Shown here: positions 42,623-49,991 of the stretch, piece after piece
Numbering within the stretch: position 1 is the stretch's first letter
Layout: each line of letters opens with the position of its first letter
Source of the DNA: Selenomonadaceae bacterium
GTDB lineage: Bacteria; Bacillota; Negativicutes; Selenomonadales; Selenomonadaceae
DNA length: 64,000 bases
NCBI GenBank assembly: GCA_017527075.1
Contig: JAFXQM010000013.1
Span: 51,138 to 115,137 of the forward strand
Direction of reading: 5' to 3'
The notes under the pieces: generated by a model
Database searches by the model: none
What the model was told of the DNA's origin: nothing
The model's input: only the letters and a program-made list of their open reading frames with translations
Program-made: the position numbers and the translations under genes

Positions 42623-43921
42623 TTGGAAAAATATCTCGGCGCGAAAAAAATCATTGAGAAGAAACGCGAATACATCATGCCGTGCCTCGGACATTTTTAC
42701 AGCGACCCGCCGCAGTTCGTGCGCGGAGAAATGCAATACCTCTTCGACAGCACGGGCAAAAAATATTTGGACTGTTATGCGGGCGTCTCCGTGATTAACT
42801 GCGGGCACTGCAACCCGTTCATCACCGCGCGCATGATTGAGCAGATTAAAACCCTCCAGCACGTTTGCAACATTTATCTGACGGAAAACTTCGTGAACCT
42901 CGCCGAACACCTCGCGCAAGTCACGCCCGGCGATTTGCAAAAATCTTTCTTCTGCTCGACGGGCACAGAGGCCAACGAAGGCTCGCTCCTGCTCGCGTCG
43001 ATTTACACCAAAAGCTCCGAGTTCATTGCCCTGCAGAGCGGACTGCACGGGCGGACGAAACTCACCATGAGCTTGACGGGTATCGGCATGTGGCGCACCG
43101 ACCCTCAGCCCGTCGGCGGAATTAATTTCGCGCCCAACCCTTACTGTTACCGTTGCCCGCTCGGAAAAAATCCCGCGACCTGCGACCTGGCCTGCGCGGA
43201 CAAAATCGAAACGATAATTCAAAGCAACACTTCGGGACGCCCGGCCGCGTTCATCGCCGAACCGATTCAGGGCAACGCGGGAATCGTCGTGCCGCCCAAA
43301 AATTATTTCAAACGCGTCAAAGAAATTTTGGACAAATACGGCGCGCTGCTCATTGCCGACGAAGTTCAAACGGGCTTCGCGCGCACGGGCAAAATGTTCG
43401 CGATTGAAAATTTCGACGTGACGCCCGACATCATGAGCGTCGCAAAAGCTCTGGGCAACGGCCAACCGATAAGCGCGTTCATCTCCACGAAAAAAATCGC
43501 CGACACTTACACGCGCCCGGGTGCCTCGACGCTCGGCGGCAATCCCGTGTCCTCGACGGCGGGGCTGGCGGTGCTCGATTATATCGCCGAGAAAAATCTT
43601 ATGGGCAACGCAAAAGCTCGCGGCGAACAACTCATGAACGGGCTGAAGGCTTTGCAAAAAAAATTCCCGATAATCGGCGACGTGCGCGGTATCGGGTTGA
43701 TGGTCGGCGCGGAGTTCGTTCACGCGGACAAATCGCCCGCCTTCCGTGAGCTCGACGAACTTTTGGAGGAGCTGAAGAATCGCGGCTTCATCGTCGGCAA
43801 GAACGGTGTCGGCAGAAATGTTTTGGCGTTCCAACCGCCGCTCGTCATCACCGAGAAGGATATCGACGACGTGCTCAACGCCATTGATTTGATTTTGGAG
43901 AGCAAACATGGACAAGGATAA
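42623..43921 (+). CDS. Class-III aminotransferase (4-aminobutyrate / AGXT2-like)
   Basis: A PLP-dependent ornithine/GABA-type aminotransferase of 432 residues. Seen are CSTGTEANEGSLLLASIYT, the PLP-binding LIADEVQTGFARTGKMF, and the lysine in SVAKALGNGQPISAF. An unusual cysteine-containing insert NPYCYRCPLGKNPATCDLAC (near 172) is known in AGXT2-type relatives. The amino donor is undetermined. The start is TTG at 42623 after GAGGTGAT; a GTG three codons earlier lies inside that site. It overlaps the DUF502 gene by 14 nt. Confidence 0.87.
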   Translation: MEKYLGAKKIIEKKREYIMPCLGHFYSDPPQFVRGEMQYLFDSTGKKYLDCYAGVSVINCGHCNPFITARMIEQIKTLQHVCNIYLTENFVNLAEHLAQVTPGDLQKSFFCSTGTEANEGSLLLASIYTKSSEFIALQSGLHGRTKLTMSLTGIGMWRTDPQPVGGINFAPNPYCYRCPLGKNPATCDLACADKIETIIQSNTSGRPAAFIAEPIQGNAGIVVPPKNYFKRVKEILDKYGALLIADEVQTGFARTGKMFAIENFDVTPDIMSVAKALGNGQPISAFISTKKIADTYTRPGASTLGGNPVSSTAGLAVLDYIAEKNLMGNAKARGEQLMNGLKALQKKFPIIGDVRGIGLMVGAEFVHADKSPAFRELDELLEELKNRGFIVGKNGVGRNVLAFQPPLVITEKDIDDVLNAIDLILESKHGQG

Positions 43922-44582
43922 TAAACCGAAATCTTTCACGGAGCAAATTTCCTCCAGTTTCTTCAAAGGGCTGCTGATTGTCGTGCCGCCCGCGATAACC
44001 GTCTTCGTGGTCACGTGGCTGTTCGAATTGACGGAGAGCACAATCGGAAAATATTTGCCCGCGAAAATCCCCGGCGCGGGGCTCGCCATCGTTTTGGTCG
44101 GGATTTGGATTGTCGGCGTGCTCAGCGGCAATTTCCTCTCGAAAAAAATTTTGGAGTTCTTCGACGGACTCATCAGCAAAATTCCCGTCGTCAAGTTTAT
44201 TTACAAATCCGTCAAGCAAGTTTCAAAGGCGGTCTTCGAATCCGATTCGATGTTCAAGAGCGTCGTGCTCGTGCCGTATCAAAAATCTTACGTCATGGGT
44301 TTTCAAATCCTCCACGTGCCCGAACCCGTCCGCGAAAAGCTCGGCGACGATTACGTTTGCGTTTACATGCCCTGGAGCATGAACATGACGGCGGGCATGA
44401 ATTTCTTCGTGAAAAAATCCGACGTGATTCAGCTCGACATGCTGCCGCAGGACGCCTTGCAATTTATTCTGACGGCGGGCACAATCTCGACGGCGGGGCT
44501 CCTCCCGACAAGTTTGGATAAGCTCAAGCCTTCCGCCCAAGGTTCAGCCATTGCTCAAGACGTGGTGAACAAAGAGAAATAA
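43908..44582 (+). CDS. DUF502 membrane protein
   Basis: A 224-residue protein with two membrane segments near the N-terminus (GLLIVVPPAITVFVVTWLF; GLAIVLVGIWIVGVLSGNFL) followed by a soluble domain typical of DUF502 (IPVVKFIYKSVKQVSKAV, FQILHVPEPVREKLGDDYV, LPTSLDKLKPSA). The function is unknown; plant relatives (COV) affect vascular patterning. It overlaps the aminotransferase end by 14 nt and is probably co-transcribed, ending at a clear terminator. Confidence 0.85.
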   Translation: MDKDNKPKSFTEQISSSFFKGLLIVVPPAITVFVVTWLFELTESTIGKYLPAKIPGAGLAIVLVGIWIVGVLSGNFLSKKILEFFDGLISKIPVVKFIYKSVKQVSKAVFESDSMFKSVVLVPYQKSYVMGFQILHVPEPVREKLGDDYVCVYMPWSMNMTAGMNFFVKKSDVIQLDMLPQDALQFILTAGTISTAGLLPTSLDKLKPSAQGSAIAQDVVNKEK

Positions 44583-44584
44583 AA

Positions 44585-44626
44585 TCAGGGACAAGAGAAA
44601 AATTTTCTCCTGTCCCTATTTTTTTG
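44585..44626 (+). terminator. Intrinsic terminator after DUF502
   Basis: The outer stem AGGGACA/TGTCCCT encloses GAGAAAA/TTTTCTC and is followed by ATTTTTTT. Confidence 0.9.
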
Positions 44627-44641
44627 GCGCGGAAAATATTT

Positions 44642-44647
44642 TATAAT
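44642..44647 (+). promoter_or_regulatory. Possible -10 element before the RTX-like gene
   Basis: A perfect TATAAT lies about 34 nt upstream of the start, just after the previous terminator; no convincing -35 is seen at 16-18 nt. Confidence 0.35.
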
Positions 44648-44680
44648 GCGGAAAAGATTTTTTGAGAGGAGATGAACTTC

Positions 44681-46273
44681 ATGGCGGACATCAGCAACTC
44701 CACAAACAACACTTTGCTCAGCGGCACGGGCGGCAACGATTCCATTTACAACTGGAGCAGCGACACCGTGACGATTGACGCGGGCAAGGGCGACGATACC
44801 ATTCGAAACGGCGGCTCGGACGTTTCAATCGACGGTGGCGACGGCGACGATGAAATTTACAACCGGTGGGGTTGCTATGTGGTAATCGAAGGCGGCGCAG
44901 GTAACGATGAAATTTATAACAGCGATGGCGACAACGTTACAATCAATGCGGGCGACGGCAATGATTCCATTTATAACTACGGCGCAAGTGTTTCAATCGA
45001 CGCGGGCGCGGGCAACGATTACATTTACAACGATGGCGAGTACGTGACAATGGACGGGGGCGCGGGTAACGACGAGGTCAACAACTGGGGCGACAAAGTT
45101 AAAATCCTCACGGGTGCGGGTAACGATATGATTTTCAACAACAACGCCTTCAAAGTTTCAATCAACGGTGGCGCGGGCGACGATTATTTGCATAACAGCG
45201 GCTCCTCGGTTACAATCAACGCAGGCAAAGGCAACGATTCAATCTCCAACGGCGGCTCGAACGTGACGATTAACAGCGGCAATGGCAATGATTCAATTTC
45301 TAACAGCGGCGCGAACGTTTCAATCCAAGCGGGCGACGCGCTGTCCAAAAAAGTGACGGTGAGCGGTGCGTACACTTTTGATTTTGCCTCCGATTACTCG
45401 AAGGCTTCAATCACCGGCTCAAGCTCCGGCGACACAATCCTCGCCCGCGGAAAAAATATTTTCGTCACGGGCGGGGCGGGCGCAGATATTTTTGCAGTCA
45501 AGCCGAGCGTCGCGAATATCATCAGCGATTATGAATCGGAAGACAAAATTTCTTTGACATCGGGCGCGGCGAACATCACCACCGACGGCAACGATTTAAT
45601 CTTCAACGGCAAGCTGACGGTGACGGGCGCGGCGGATAAAATTGTCACGTACATTGAAGGCGGCGTGGAAAAAATTTTCAAGCCCGCAACCGACGACGTT
45701 CGATACAACGCGGCGGGCACGGCGGCGACTTTGACCGCGACTTACGAAGAGGACATCTTCGCGGCAAATTCCAAGCTCGCGACGATTAACGCCTCGGCGG
45801 TGAATTACGGGCTGAGCATAATCGGCAACAAGCGCGCGAACAAAATCACCGGCACGAGTGAGGACGATTACATTGACGGGCAGGGCAGCGACGACACACT
45901 CATCGGCGGCGGCGGCAACGATACGCTGGTCGGGGGCGCGGGCAATGATTCACTCGTCGGCGGAAAAGGAAATGATTCACTCTGGGGCGGCACGGGCGAT
46001 GACACTCTCCTCGGCGGCAGCGGCAAAGATATTTTCATTTACCGCGACGGAGACGGCGACGACATAATCAGCGGATACGAATCGATTGACATCATCAAAA
46101 TTTTTTCGGACAATGAAGTGAATGCTCCGACGACCGACGCGGCGGGCAACGTGACGTTCAAAATCGGCGGCGGGCAAATCACTTTCGAAAATGCCGCGGA
46201 CAAATACATTGAACTTTTCATCGGGGACAGCAACAATACTTACGACAAAAAGTACAGACCCGCCGGCAAGTGA
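44681..46273 (+). CDS. RTX-type calcium-binding repeat protein
   Basis: About 530 residues. The first 220 are degenerate repeats of roughly 20-22 residues with the pattern VTIxaGxGnDsIyN (for example VTIDAGKGDDTIRNGGSD, VTINAGKGNDSISNGGSN). Residues about 390-470 are classical RTX nonapeptides (GGGGNDTLVGGAGNDSLVG, KGNDSLWGGTGDDTL). GGxGxD turns bind calcium after secretion. No N-terminal signal peptide is seen, so type I secretion through a C-terminal signal is likely; the exporter is not in the window. No catalytic domain is recognised; an adhesin or S-layer-like role is possible. The ATG at 44681 has GAGAGGA ten bases upstream. Confidence 0.85.
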   Translation: MADISNSTNNTLLSGTGGNDSIYNWSSDTVTIDAGKGDDTIRNGGSDVSIDGGDGDDEIYNRWGCYVVIEGGAGNDEIYNSDGDNVTINAGDGNDSIYNYGASVSIDAGAGNDYIYNDGEYVTMDGGAGNDEVNNWGDKVKILTGAGNDMIFNNNAFKVSINGGAGDDYLHNSGSSVTINAGKGNDSISNGGSNVTINSGNGNDSISNSGANVSIQAGDALSKKVTVSGAYTFDFASDYSKASITGSSSGDTILARGKNIFVTGGAGADIFAVKPSVANIISDYESEDKISLTSGAANITTDGNDLIFNGKLTVTGAADKIVTYIEGGVEKIFKPATDDVRYNAAGTAATLTATYEEDIFAANSKLATINASAVNYGLSIIGNKRANKITGTSEDDYIDGQGSDDTLIGGGGNDTLVGGAGNDSLVGGKGNDSLWGGTGDDTLLGGSGKDIFIYRDGDGDDIISGYESIDIIKIFSDNEVNAPTTDAAGNVTFKIGGGQITFENAADKYIELFIGDSNNTYDKKYRPAGK

Positions 46274-46294
46274 GCGATTAATCGGAGGAAGAAA

Positions 46295-47035
46295 TTGGAA
46301 ACTTTTACGGTTGAGGCTGTCGTGCTGAAGACCGACGACTTCGGCGACGCAAACAGAGTGGTCACGCTCTTCACGAAAGAATTCGGCAAGCTGGAGGCGA
46401 ACGCTTACGGCTGTCGACACGCGCGCTCTCCTCTTTCGGGCGCAACGCAAATGTTCAATCACATCTCGGCGGAAATTTCTCACGGCGCGAAGGTCGACAC
46501 GATTCGCGAGGCTGACATCCTAAATTTTTACGACGCGCTGACCAAAGACTTGGAGCGGCTGGCTTATGCGTCACTGCTCTTTGAAATTGTAAATCGCATG
46601 ACTTTTCCGCGGCAACGGGAGCTTGAGACTTTTGAATTGCTGACGAACTCTTTGCCCGCGCTCAACAGACGCAACCCGCGAATCGCCGCGCTAATCGGTG
46701 CCTGCCAGTTCATGGAGACGAGCGGCGTGCAACTCAACTTCAGCCGCTGCGTTCACTGCGGAGAAGAAATTTTTGGAGACGCGGGCATAAGTTTGCTCGA
46801 CGGCGGCGCGGTTTGCATGAACTGCCTCGACGCCGCGCAAGACGCCCGCCCCTACCCCGAAGCCCTGCGAAAAACTTTTGAGACCATGCTCGCGTTCAAC
46901 TGGCGCGACGAAACCAAGCTGACTTTCAATTCCCGACAACTTATCGCGGCGGAAAATTTTTTCGTCGATTATGTTCAGTCGGTCCTCAGCAGCTCTCTGA
47001 AGTCCGTGCAATTCATCCGCGAGTTCATAAACTAA
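46295..47035 (+). CDS. recO: DNA repair protein RecO
   Basis: RecO loads RecA with RecR on SSB-coated DNA. The N-terminal OB fold (FTVEAVVLKTDDFGDANRVV, TLFTKEFGKLEANAYGCR) and the C-terminal zinc cysteines (CVHCGEE and CMNCLD) are typical, as is the 246-residue length. It starts with TTG after CGGAGGAAGAAA. It ends just before the tandem toxin modules, convergent with truB beyond them. Confidence 0.92.
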   Translation: METFTVEAVVLKTDDFGDANRVVTLFTKEFGKLEANAYGCRHARSPLSGATQMFNHISAEISHGAKVDTIREADILNFYDALTKDLERLAYASLLFEIVNRMTFPRQRELETFELLTNSLPALNRRNPRIAALIGACQFMETSGVQLNFSRCVHCGEEIFGDAGISLLDGGAVCMNCLDAAQDARPYPEALRKTFETMLAFNWRDETKLTFNSRQLIAAENFFVDYVQSVLSSSLKSVQFIREFIN

Positions 47036-47073
47036 ACCGCCCAAGGCAAAACCCTGAGCGGTTAAAATTTTTC

Positions 47074-47102
47074 TTGAAACTTTTATGAATCGAAGATATA
47101 AT
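47074..47102 (+). promoter_or_regulatory. Sense promoter of toxin module 1
   Basis: TTGAAA (47074-47079) and TATAAT (47097-47102) are 17 nt apart. The transcript would start near 47109, about 52 nt before the peptide ATG. Confidence 0.75.
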
Positions 47103-47160
47103 CTTTGCGGCAGGTAGTTCGATGTGTCGGCTTCTTCCCCGAAGGAAGGAGGTGACGCGT

Positions 47161-47247
47161 ATGGATTTCTTCGATTGGTTGGATCATATTTCCAACGTCG
47201 GGACGTTCATTATCGCGTTGCTGACGTTCTTCGGTAAGAACAAATAA
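47161..47247 (+). CDS. Small hydrophobic peptide, probable type I toxin (module 1)
   Basis: A 28-residue peptide: MDFFDWLDHI at the N-terminus, a hydrophobic segment VGTFIIALLTFF and the basic end Gly-Lys-Asn-Lys. This single membrane-spanning design with charged ends matches type I toxins and Firmicute holin-like toxins; such peptides depolarise membranes when overproduced. GGAAGGAGGTGA precedes the ATG, and the upstream CTTCTTCC can pair with it, so translation may be blocked by a 5' hairpin. An antisense promoter faces its 3' end. Toxicity is inferred, not shown. Confidence 0.75.
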   Translation: MDFFDWLDHISNVGTFIIALLTFFGKNK

Positions 47248-47252
47248 GCGAA

Positions 47253-47365
47253 GAGCCGTCCACCACGACGGCTCCTCAACCGTTTCACCAGTATTGAACC
47301 ACTAACGGGGAGGGAGTCGACGGGTCTAATGTCGACTGCCTGCCACTGATTTTGTCACTTTAACT
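47253..47365 (-). ncRNA. Candidate antisense antitoxin RNA of module 1
   Basis: Transcription from the facing promoter would begin near 47365 and run leftwards through inverted repeat AGTCGAC/GTCGACT (47315-47337) to the hairpin GAGCCGTC/GACGGCTC (47253-47274) behind the toxin stop. It is complementary to the toxin mRNA 3' region. The 3' end is a guess, because no U run follows the hairpin. Confidence 0.55.
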
Positions 47366-47371
47366 GCGCGA

Positions 47372-47400
47372 ATCTTATCACACGAAAAAATTTTTTTCAA
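47372..47400 (-). promoter_or_regulatory. Antisense promoter of module 1
   Basis: On the minus strand TTGAAA and TAAGAT are separated by 17 nt. The pair is conserved in module 2 although the spacer sequence differs. Confidence 0.7.
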
Positions 47401-47446
47401 GCAATTATTTTCGACGCCCGAAGCTCTCCGCGCTCAAAAAATTTTC

Positions 47447-47475
47447 TTGAAACTTTTATGAATCGAAGATATAAT
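47447..47475 (+). promoter_or_regulatory. Sense promoter of toxin module 2
   Basis: TTGAAA and TATAAT, 17 nt apart, identical to module 1. Confidence 0.75.
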
Positions 47476-47534
47476 CTTTGCGGCAGGTAGTTCGATGTGT
47501 CGGCTTCTTCCCTCGAAGGAAGGAGGTGACGCGC

Positions 47535-47618
47535 ATGGACATTAAGGACTGGCTCGACCTCATTTTTTCGGGCGTCACGTTCGTCCTCGCGTTGCTTACG
47601 TTCTTCAAAAGAAAGTAA
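47535..47618 (+). CDS. Small hydrophobic peptide, probable type I toxin (module 2)
   Basis: A 27-residue peptide starting MDIKDWLDLIF with hydrophobic core GVTFVLALLTFF and end Lys-Arg-Lys. Compared with module 1 it keeps Asp-Trp-Leu-Asp, the Ala-Leu-Leu-Thr-Phe-Phe core and the basic tail while changing elsewhere, which suggests selection on the peptide. The ribosome site GGAAGGAGGTGA and its partner CTTCTTCC are unchanged, only the loop differs. The stop codon overlaps a hairpin AGCCGCA/TGCGGCT. Confidence 0.75.
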   Translation: MDIKDWLDLIFSGVTFVLALLTFFKRK

Positions 47619-47728
47619 GCCGCACGCACTGCGGCTCACAAATCGTTTAGCCTAATCAACTGATATTAACGAGGAAGGAGTCGACGCGCAACCATCGACT
47701 GCCTGCCAATGATTTTGCATTTTCAACT
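47618..47728 (-). ncRNA. Candidate antisense antitoxin RNA of module 2
   Basis: Placed as in module 1: start near 47728, passing an AGTCGA/TCGACT inverted repeat (about 47688-47700) and ending at hairpin AGCCGCA/TGCGGCT (47618-47636). The hairpin stems of the two modules differ in sequence but both pair perfectly. The 3' end is uncertain. Confidence 0.55.
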
Positions 47729-47734
47729 GCGCGA

Positions 47735-47763
47735 ATCTTATCATACACAAAAATTTTTTTCAA
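47735..47763 (-). promoter_or_regulatory. Antisense promoter of module 2
   Basis: Minus-strand TTGAAA and TAAGAT with a 17-nt spacer; the -35 overlaps the 3' end of truB. Confidence 0.7.
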
Positions 47764-48662
47764 GCAATTATTTTCGACGCCCGAAGCTCTCCGCGCTCAA
47801 TCTTCCCGACGCCCAAAAATTTTCCGCCCGAAGTGACTCGCAAAAATTTTTCGTCCGCCGCGTGAATCGTCGTCGGCAATCCGTTCCTGAAGGCGCGAAT
47901 CCTCCGCTCGTCGAGTTCGAACGCCGGCAGGTGCTCCAAACATTTTTCTATCGGCAGGAGACAATCCGAGCCGAATTTTTTTATCTCGTCGAACGTCAGA
48001 GAATTTTTTAAGTCGAAGCCGCCGACCTTCAGCCGAATTAAATTTTTCAGCGTCGCGGGCAAATTCAAGCGCGCGCCCAAATCAATCGCCAGGCTGCGGA
48101 CGTAAGTGCCCTTGCCGCAATCAATTTCAATCGTCGCGGAATTTTCATTCAAGCCGAGGAGTTCCAGACGAAAAATTTTCACGCGGCGGCTCGGCATCTC
48201 AAAATCCAAATTTTTCTTGGCGAGTTCGTAAGCCTTGCGCCCGTGAATTTTTATCGCGGAAAATTTCGGCGGCACCTGCTCAATCTCCCCGACAAAATTT
48301 TTCAGAGCCGCGTCGAGTTCGCCGGCCGTCGGCATTTGAAAATTTTCTGCGCGGGAAATAATTTTTCCGTCCAAGTCGCCGCTGTCGGTCGCAGTGCCGA
48401 ATAAAATTTCCGCGCGATAACTTTTGTTGCGGTCGACGAGATATTCCAGAAACTTCGTCGCCCGGTTAATCGCGACGGGCAACACGCCGCAAGCCGCAGG
48501 GTCGAGTGTGCCCGCGTGTCCGACTTTGCGCGTCGAAAAAATTTTCCGCAGATGATTGACCGCGTCGTGACTCGTCATGCCCGCCGGCTTATTCAAATTC
48601 AAAAAGCCGTCTATTAAGGGGCAAGGGACATGGGACAAGGGACAAGAGTTTTTATTCCTCAT
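47760..48662 (-). CDS. truB: tRNA pseudouridine(55) synthase TruB
   Basis: TruB isomerises U55 in the T-loop of tRNAs. The family start FLNLNKPAGMTSHDAVNHLR, the catalytic Asp segment VGHAGTLDPAACGVLPVAI, KSYRAEILFGTATDSGDLDG and the binding motif DCGKGTYVRSLAIDLGARL are clear. The first ATG (48662) lies inside a heptamer repeat, so the first 16 residues (MRNKNSCPLSHVPCPL) are repeat-encoded. The alternative is a TTG at FLNLNK. The 3' end is duplicated between the toxin modules. It follows nrnA and rbfA, a common order. Confidence 0.9.
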   Translation of the reverse strand: MRNKNSCPLSHVPCPLIDGFLNLNKPAGMTSHDAVNHLRKIFSTRKVGHAGTLDPAACGVLPVAINRATKFLEYLVDRNKSYRAEILFGTATDSGDLDGKIISRAENFQMPTAGELDAALKNFVGEIEQVPPKFSAIKIHGRKAYELAKKNLDFEMPSRRVKIFRLELLGLNENSATIEIDCGKGTYVRSLAIDLGARLNLPATLKNLIRLKVGGFDLKNSLTFDEIKKFGSDCLLPIEKCLEHLPAFELDERRIRAFRNGLPTTIHAADEKFLRVTSGGKFLGVGKIERGELRASKIIA

Positions 48663-48685
48663 TCCTAATTCCTCATTCCTAATTG
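48616..48685. repeat. Heptamer repeat block across the nrnA-truB junction
   Basis: Units GGGGCAA, GGGACAT, GGGACAA, GGGACAA, then TTCCTCA, TTCCTAA, TTCCTCA, TTCCTAA. The block contains the nrnA stop codon and the in-frame ATG of truB. A second block of the same two-part structure lies at 59850. Confidence 0.85.
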
Positions 48686-49623
48686 TCCACTGCCTCGCCG
48701 ATTGCCGCGACCAAAATTTTTTCCGCCTCGTCGAGTGGCATTTTCAGCGTGCAGCCCGCCGCCCGAACGTGTCCGCCGCCGCCGAGTTTGTCAGCGATTT
48801 GCGCCACGTTCACGCCCTTTGAACGCATGCTTACCCGACAAACATTCGGAGCCTTCTCGGTGAGCAGGAACGCCACGTCGACGGTTTCAATCACGCGAAT
48901 TTCGTCGATAAATCCTTCCGTCGAGTCAAAAGTTTTCGCCGTCGCGTGGTCGAGAATCATGCCCGCCACTTTGTCGCCGTAAAACATTTTCAGCGAGTTC
49001 AACGCCGCGCTGAGCCCGCGCACTTCCGCCAGAGATTTTTTCTCCAGCTGTTCGGAAATGAAATGCGGACTGACTCCAAGCTTAATCAGCTCGGAGGCCG
49101 CCGCGAGAGTTTCGGCGCGCGTGTTCGAAAATTGGAAAAAGCCGGTGTCGGTCGCCAGCCCCGTGTAAAGGCACGTGGCAATTTCGGGCGTGATTGTCGC
49201 GTCGAGTTCCGCCGCCAGCTTGAAAATAATTTCGCAGGTCGCCGCCGCTTTCGTCTCCACGTACAGGTCAACGCCCTCGCCCTTGTTCGTGACGTGGTGG
49301 TCGATGTTCACAATCGGCGCGTCGGTCAGCTTGCGGGCGTTTCCGATTCTGTCGAGTGAAGTGTCGAGCACGACCATCAAATCCGCGTCGAATTTTTCAT
49401 CAGGCTTCGGGCGACGAATCTCCTCAAAGCTCGGCAGCATGTGCAAATTTTTTCGGACTGTGTCGTCGATAAAAATCTGCGCGGACTTTCCGAGCGCGCG
49501 CAACATTTGCATGAGTGCCAGCGTCGAGCCGATTGCGTCTCCGTCGGGCTGAACGTGCGCCGTGATTAAAATTTTATTCGTGGCTTTGATTCGCCTCGCC
49601 GCTTCCGTCAACGTGATTAACAT
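48679..49623 (-). CDS. nrnA: Bifunctional oligoribonuclease / PAP phosphatase (DHH family)
   Basis: NrnA degrades nano-RNA and dephosphorylates 3'-phosphoadenosine 5'-phosphate. DHH motifs are visible: ITAHVQPDGDAIGSTLALM (first Asp pair), LMVVLDTSLDRIG, IVNIDHHVTNKGEG (DHH) and the C-terminal DHHA1 glycine motif LGGGGHVRAAGCTL. The 314 residues match the family. It overlaps rbfA by 50 nt, implying coupling, and its TAG stop lies in a heptamer repeat. Confidence 0.92.
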   Translation of the reverse strand: MLITLTEAARRIKATNKILITAHVQPDGDAIGSTLALMQMLRALGKSAQIFIDDTVRKNLHMLPSFEEIRRPKPDEKFDADLMVVLDTSLDRIGNARKLTDAPIVNIDHHVTNKGEGVDLYVETKAAATCEIIFKLAAELDATITPEIATCLYTGLATDTGFFQFSNTRAETLAAASELIKLGVSPHFISEQLEKKSLAEVRGLSAALNSLKMFYGDKVAGMILDHATAKTFDSTEGFIDEIRVIETVDVAFLLTEKAPNVCRVSMRSKGVNVAQIADKLGGGGHVRAAGCTLKMPLDEAEKILVAAIGEAVDN

Positions 49624-49972
49624 TTTTCTCTCCTTCCACCTGCAACAAAAGTTTTTGAATGTGGTCGCCGTAATCGAGTGACGTGTCCAGCGCGAAGGAA
49701 ATTTCGGGCGTGAACCGCAGCCGCACCCTCTGCCCGATTTCTCGGCGGACGAAACCCAGCGCGCTGTTCAATCCTTCCAGCGAACTTTTTACTTGCTCTT
49801 CGCCGCCCATCACGCTCACGTAAATTTTTGCCTCGCGCAGGTCGCCGGTCATCTCCACGTCCGTCACCGTCACGAATCCGATTCGCGGGTCTTTGAGTTC
49901 CTTTAAAAGCATTTTGCTCATTTCCTGCTTGATGAGTTCCTGCAACTTTTCCACTCTGAGTTGCTTTGCCAT
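49574..49972 (-). CDS. rbfA: 30S ribosome-binding factor A
   Basis: RbfA assists late 30S assembly near the 5' helix of 16S rRNA. The KH-like fold is seen in VEKLQELIKQEMSKMLLKEL, KDPRIGFVTVTDVEMTGDL and VRREIGQRVRLRFTPEISF. The start at MAKQLRVEK gives 132 residues; the longer frame runs into the radical SAM gene. rbfA normally follows infB; here its upstream neighbour is the radical SAM gene of an unrelated operon, 20 nt away. A hydrophilic C-terminal tail of about 20 residues overlaps nrnA. Confidence 0.9.
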   Translation of the reverse strand: MAKQLRVEKLQELIKQEMSKMLLKELKDPRIGFVTVTDVEMTGDLREAKIYVSVMGGEEQVKSSLEGLNSALGFVRREIGQRVRLRFTPEISFALDTSLDYGDHIQKLLLQVEGEKNVNHVDGSGEANQSHE

Positions 49973-49991
49973 TTTGAACCTCCAAAATCTT

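Larger units (their letters stand above)
47060..47760. repeat. Tandem duplication of a toxin-antitoxin module
   Basis: Two copies of a unit of about 365 bp. Each starts CTTGAAACTTTTATGAATCG and ends with TTTCAAGCAATTATTTTCGA; the latter is the 3' end of truB, so a 40-bp truB tail (47397-47436) is stranded between the copies. Promoters and antisense promoters are kept, while peptide and hairpin sequences have diverged. Confidence 0.9.

Noticed and set aside
48616..48685. CRISPR array
   Set aside because: Units are 7 bp in tandem with no unique spacers and no cas genes nearby.
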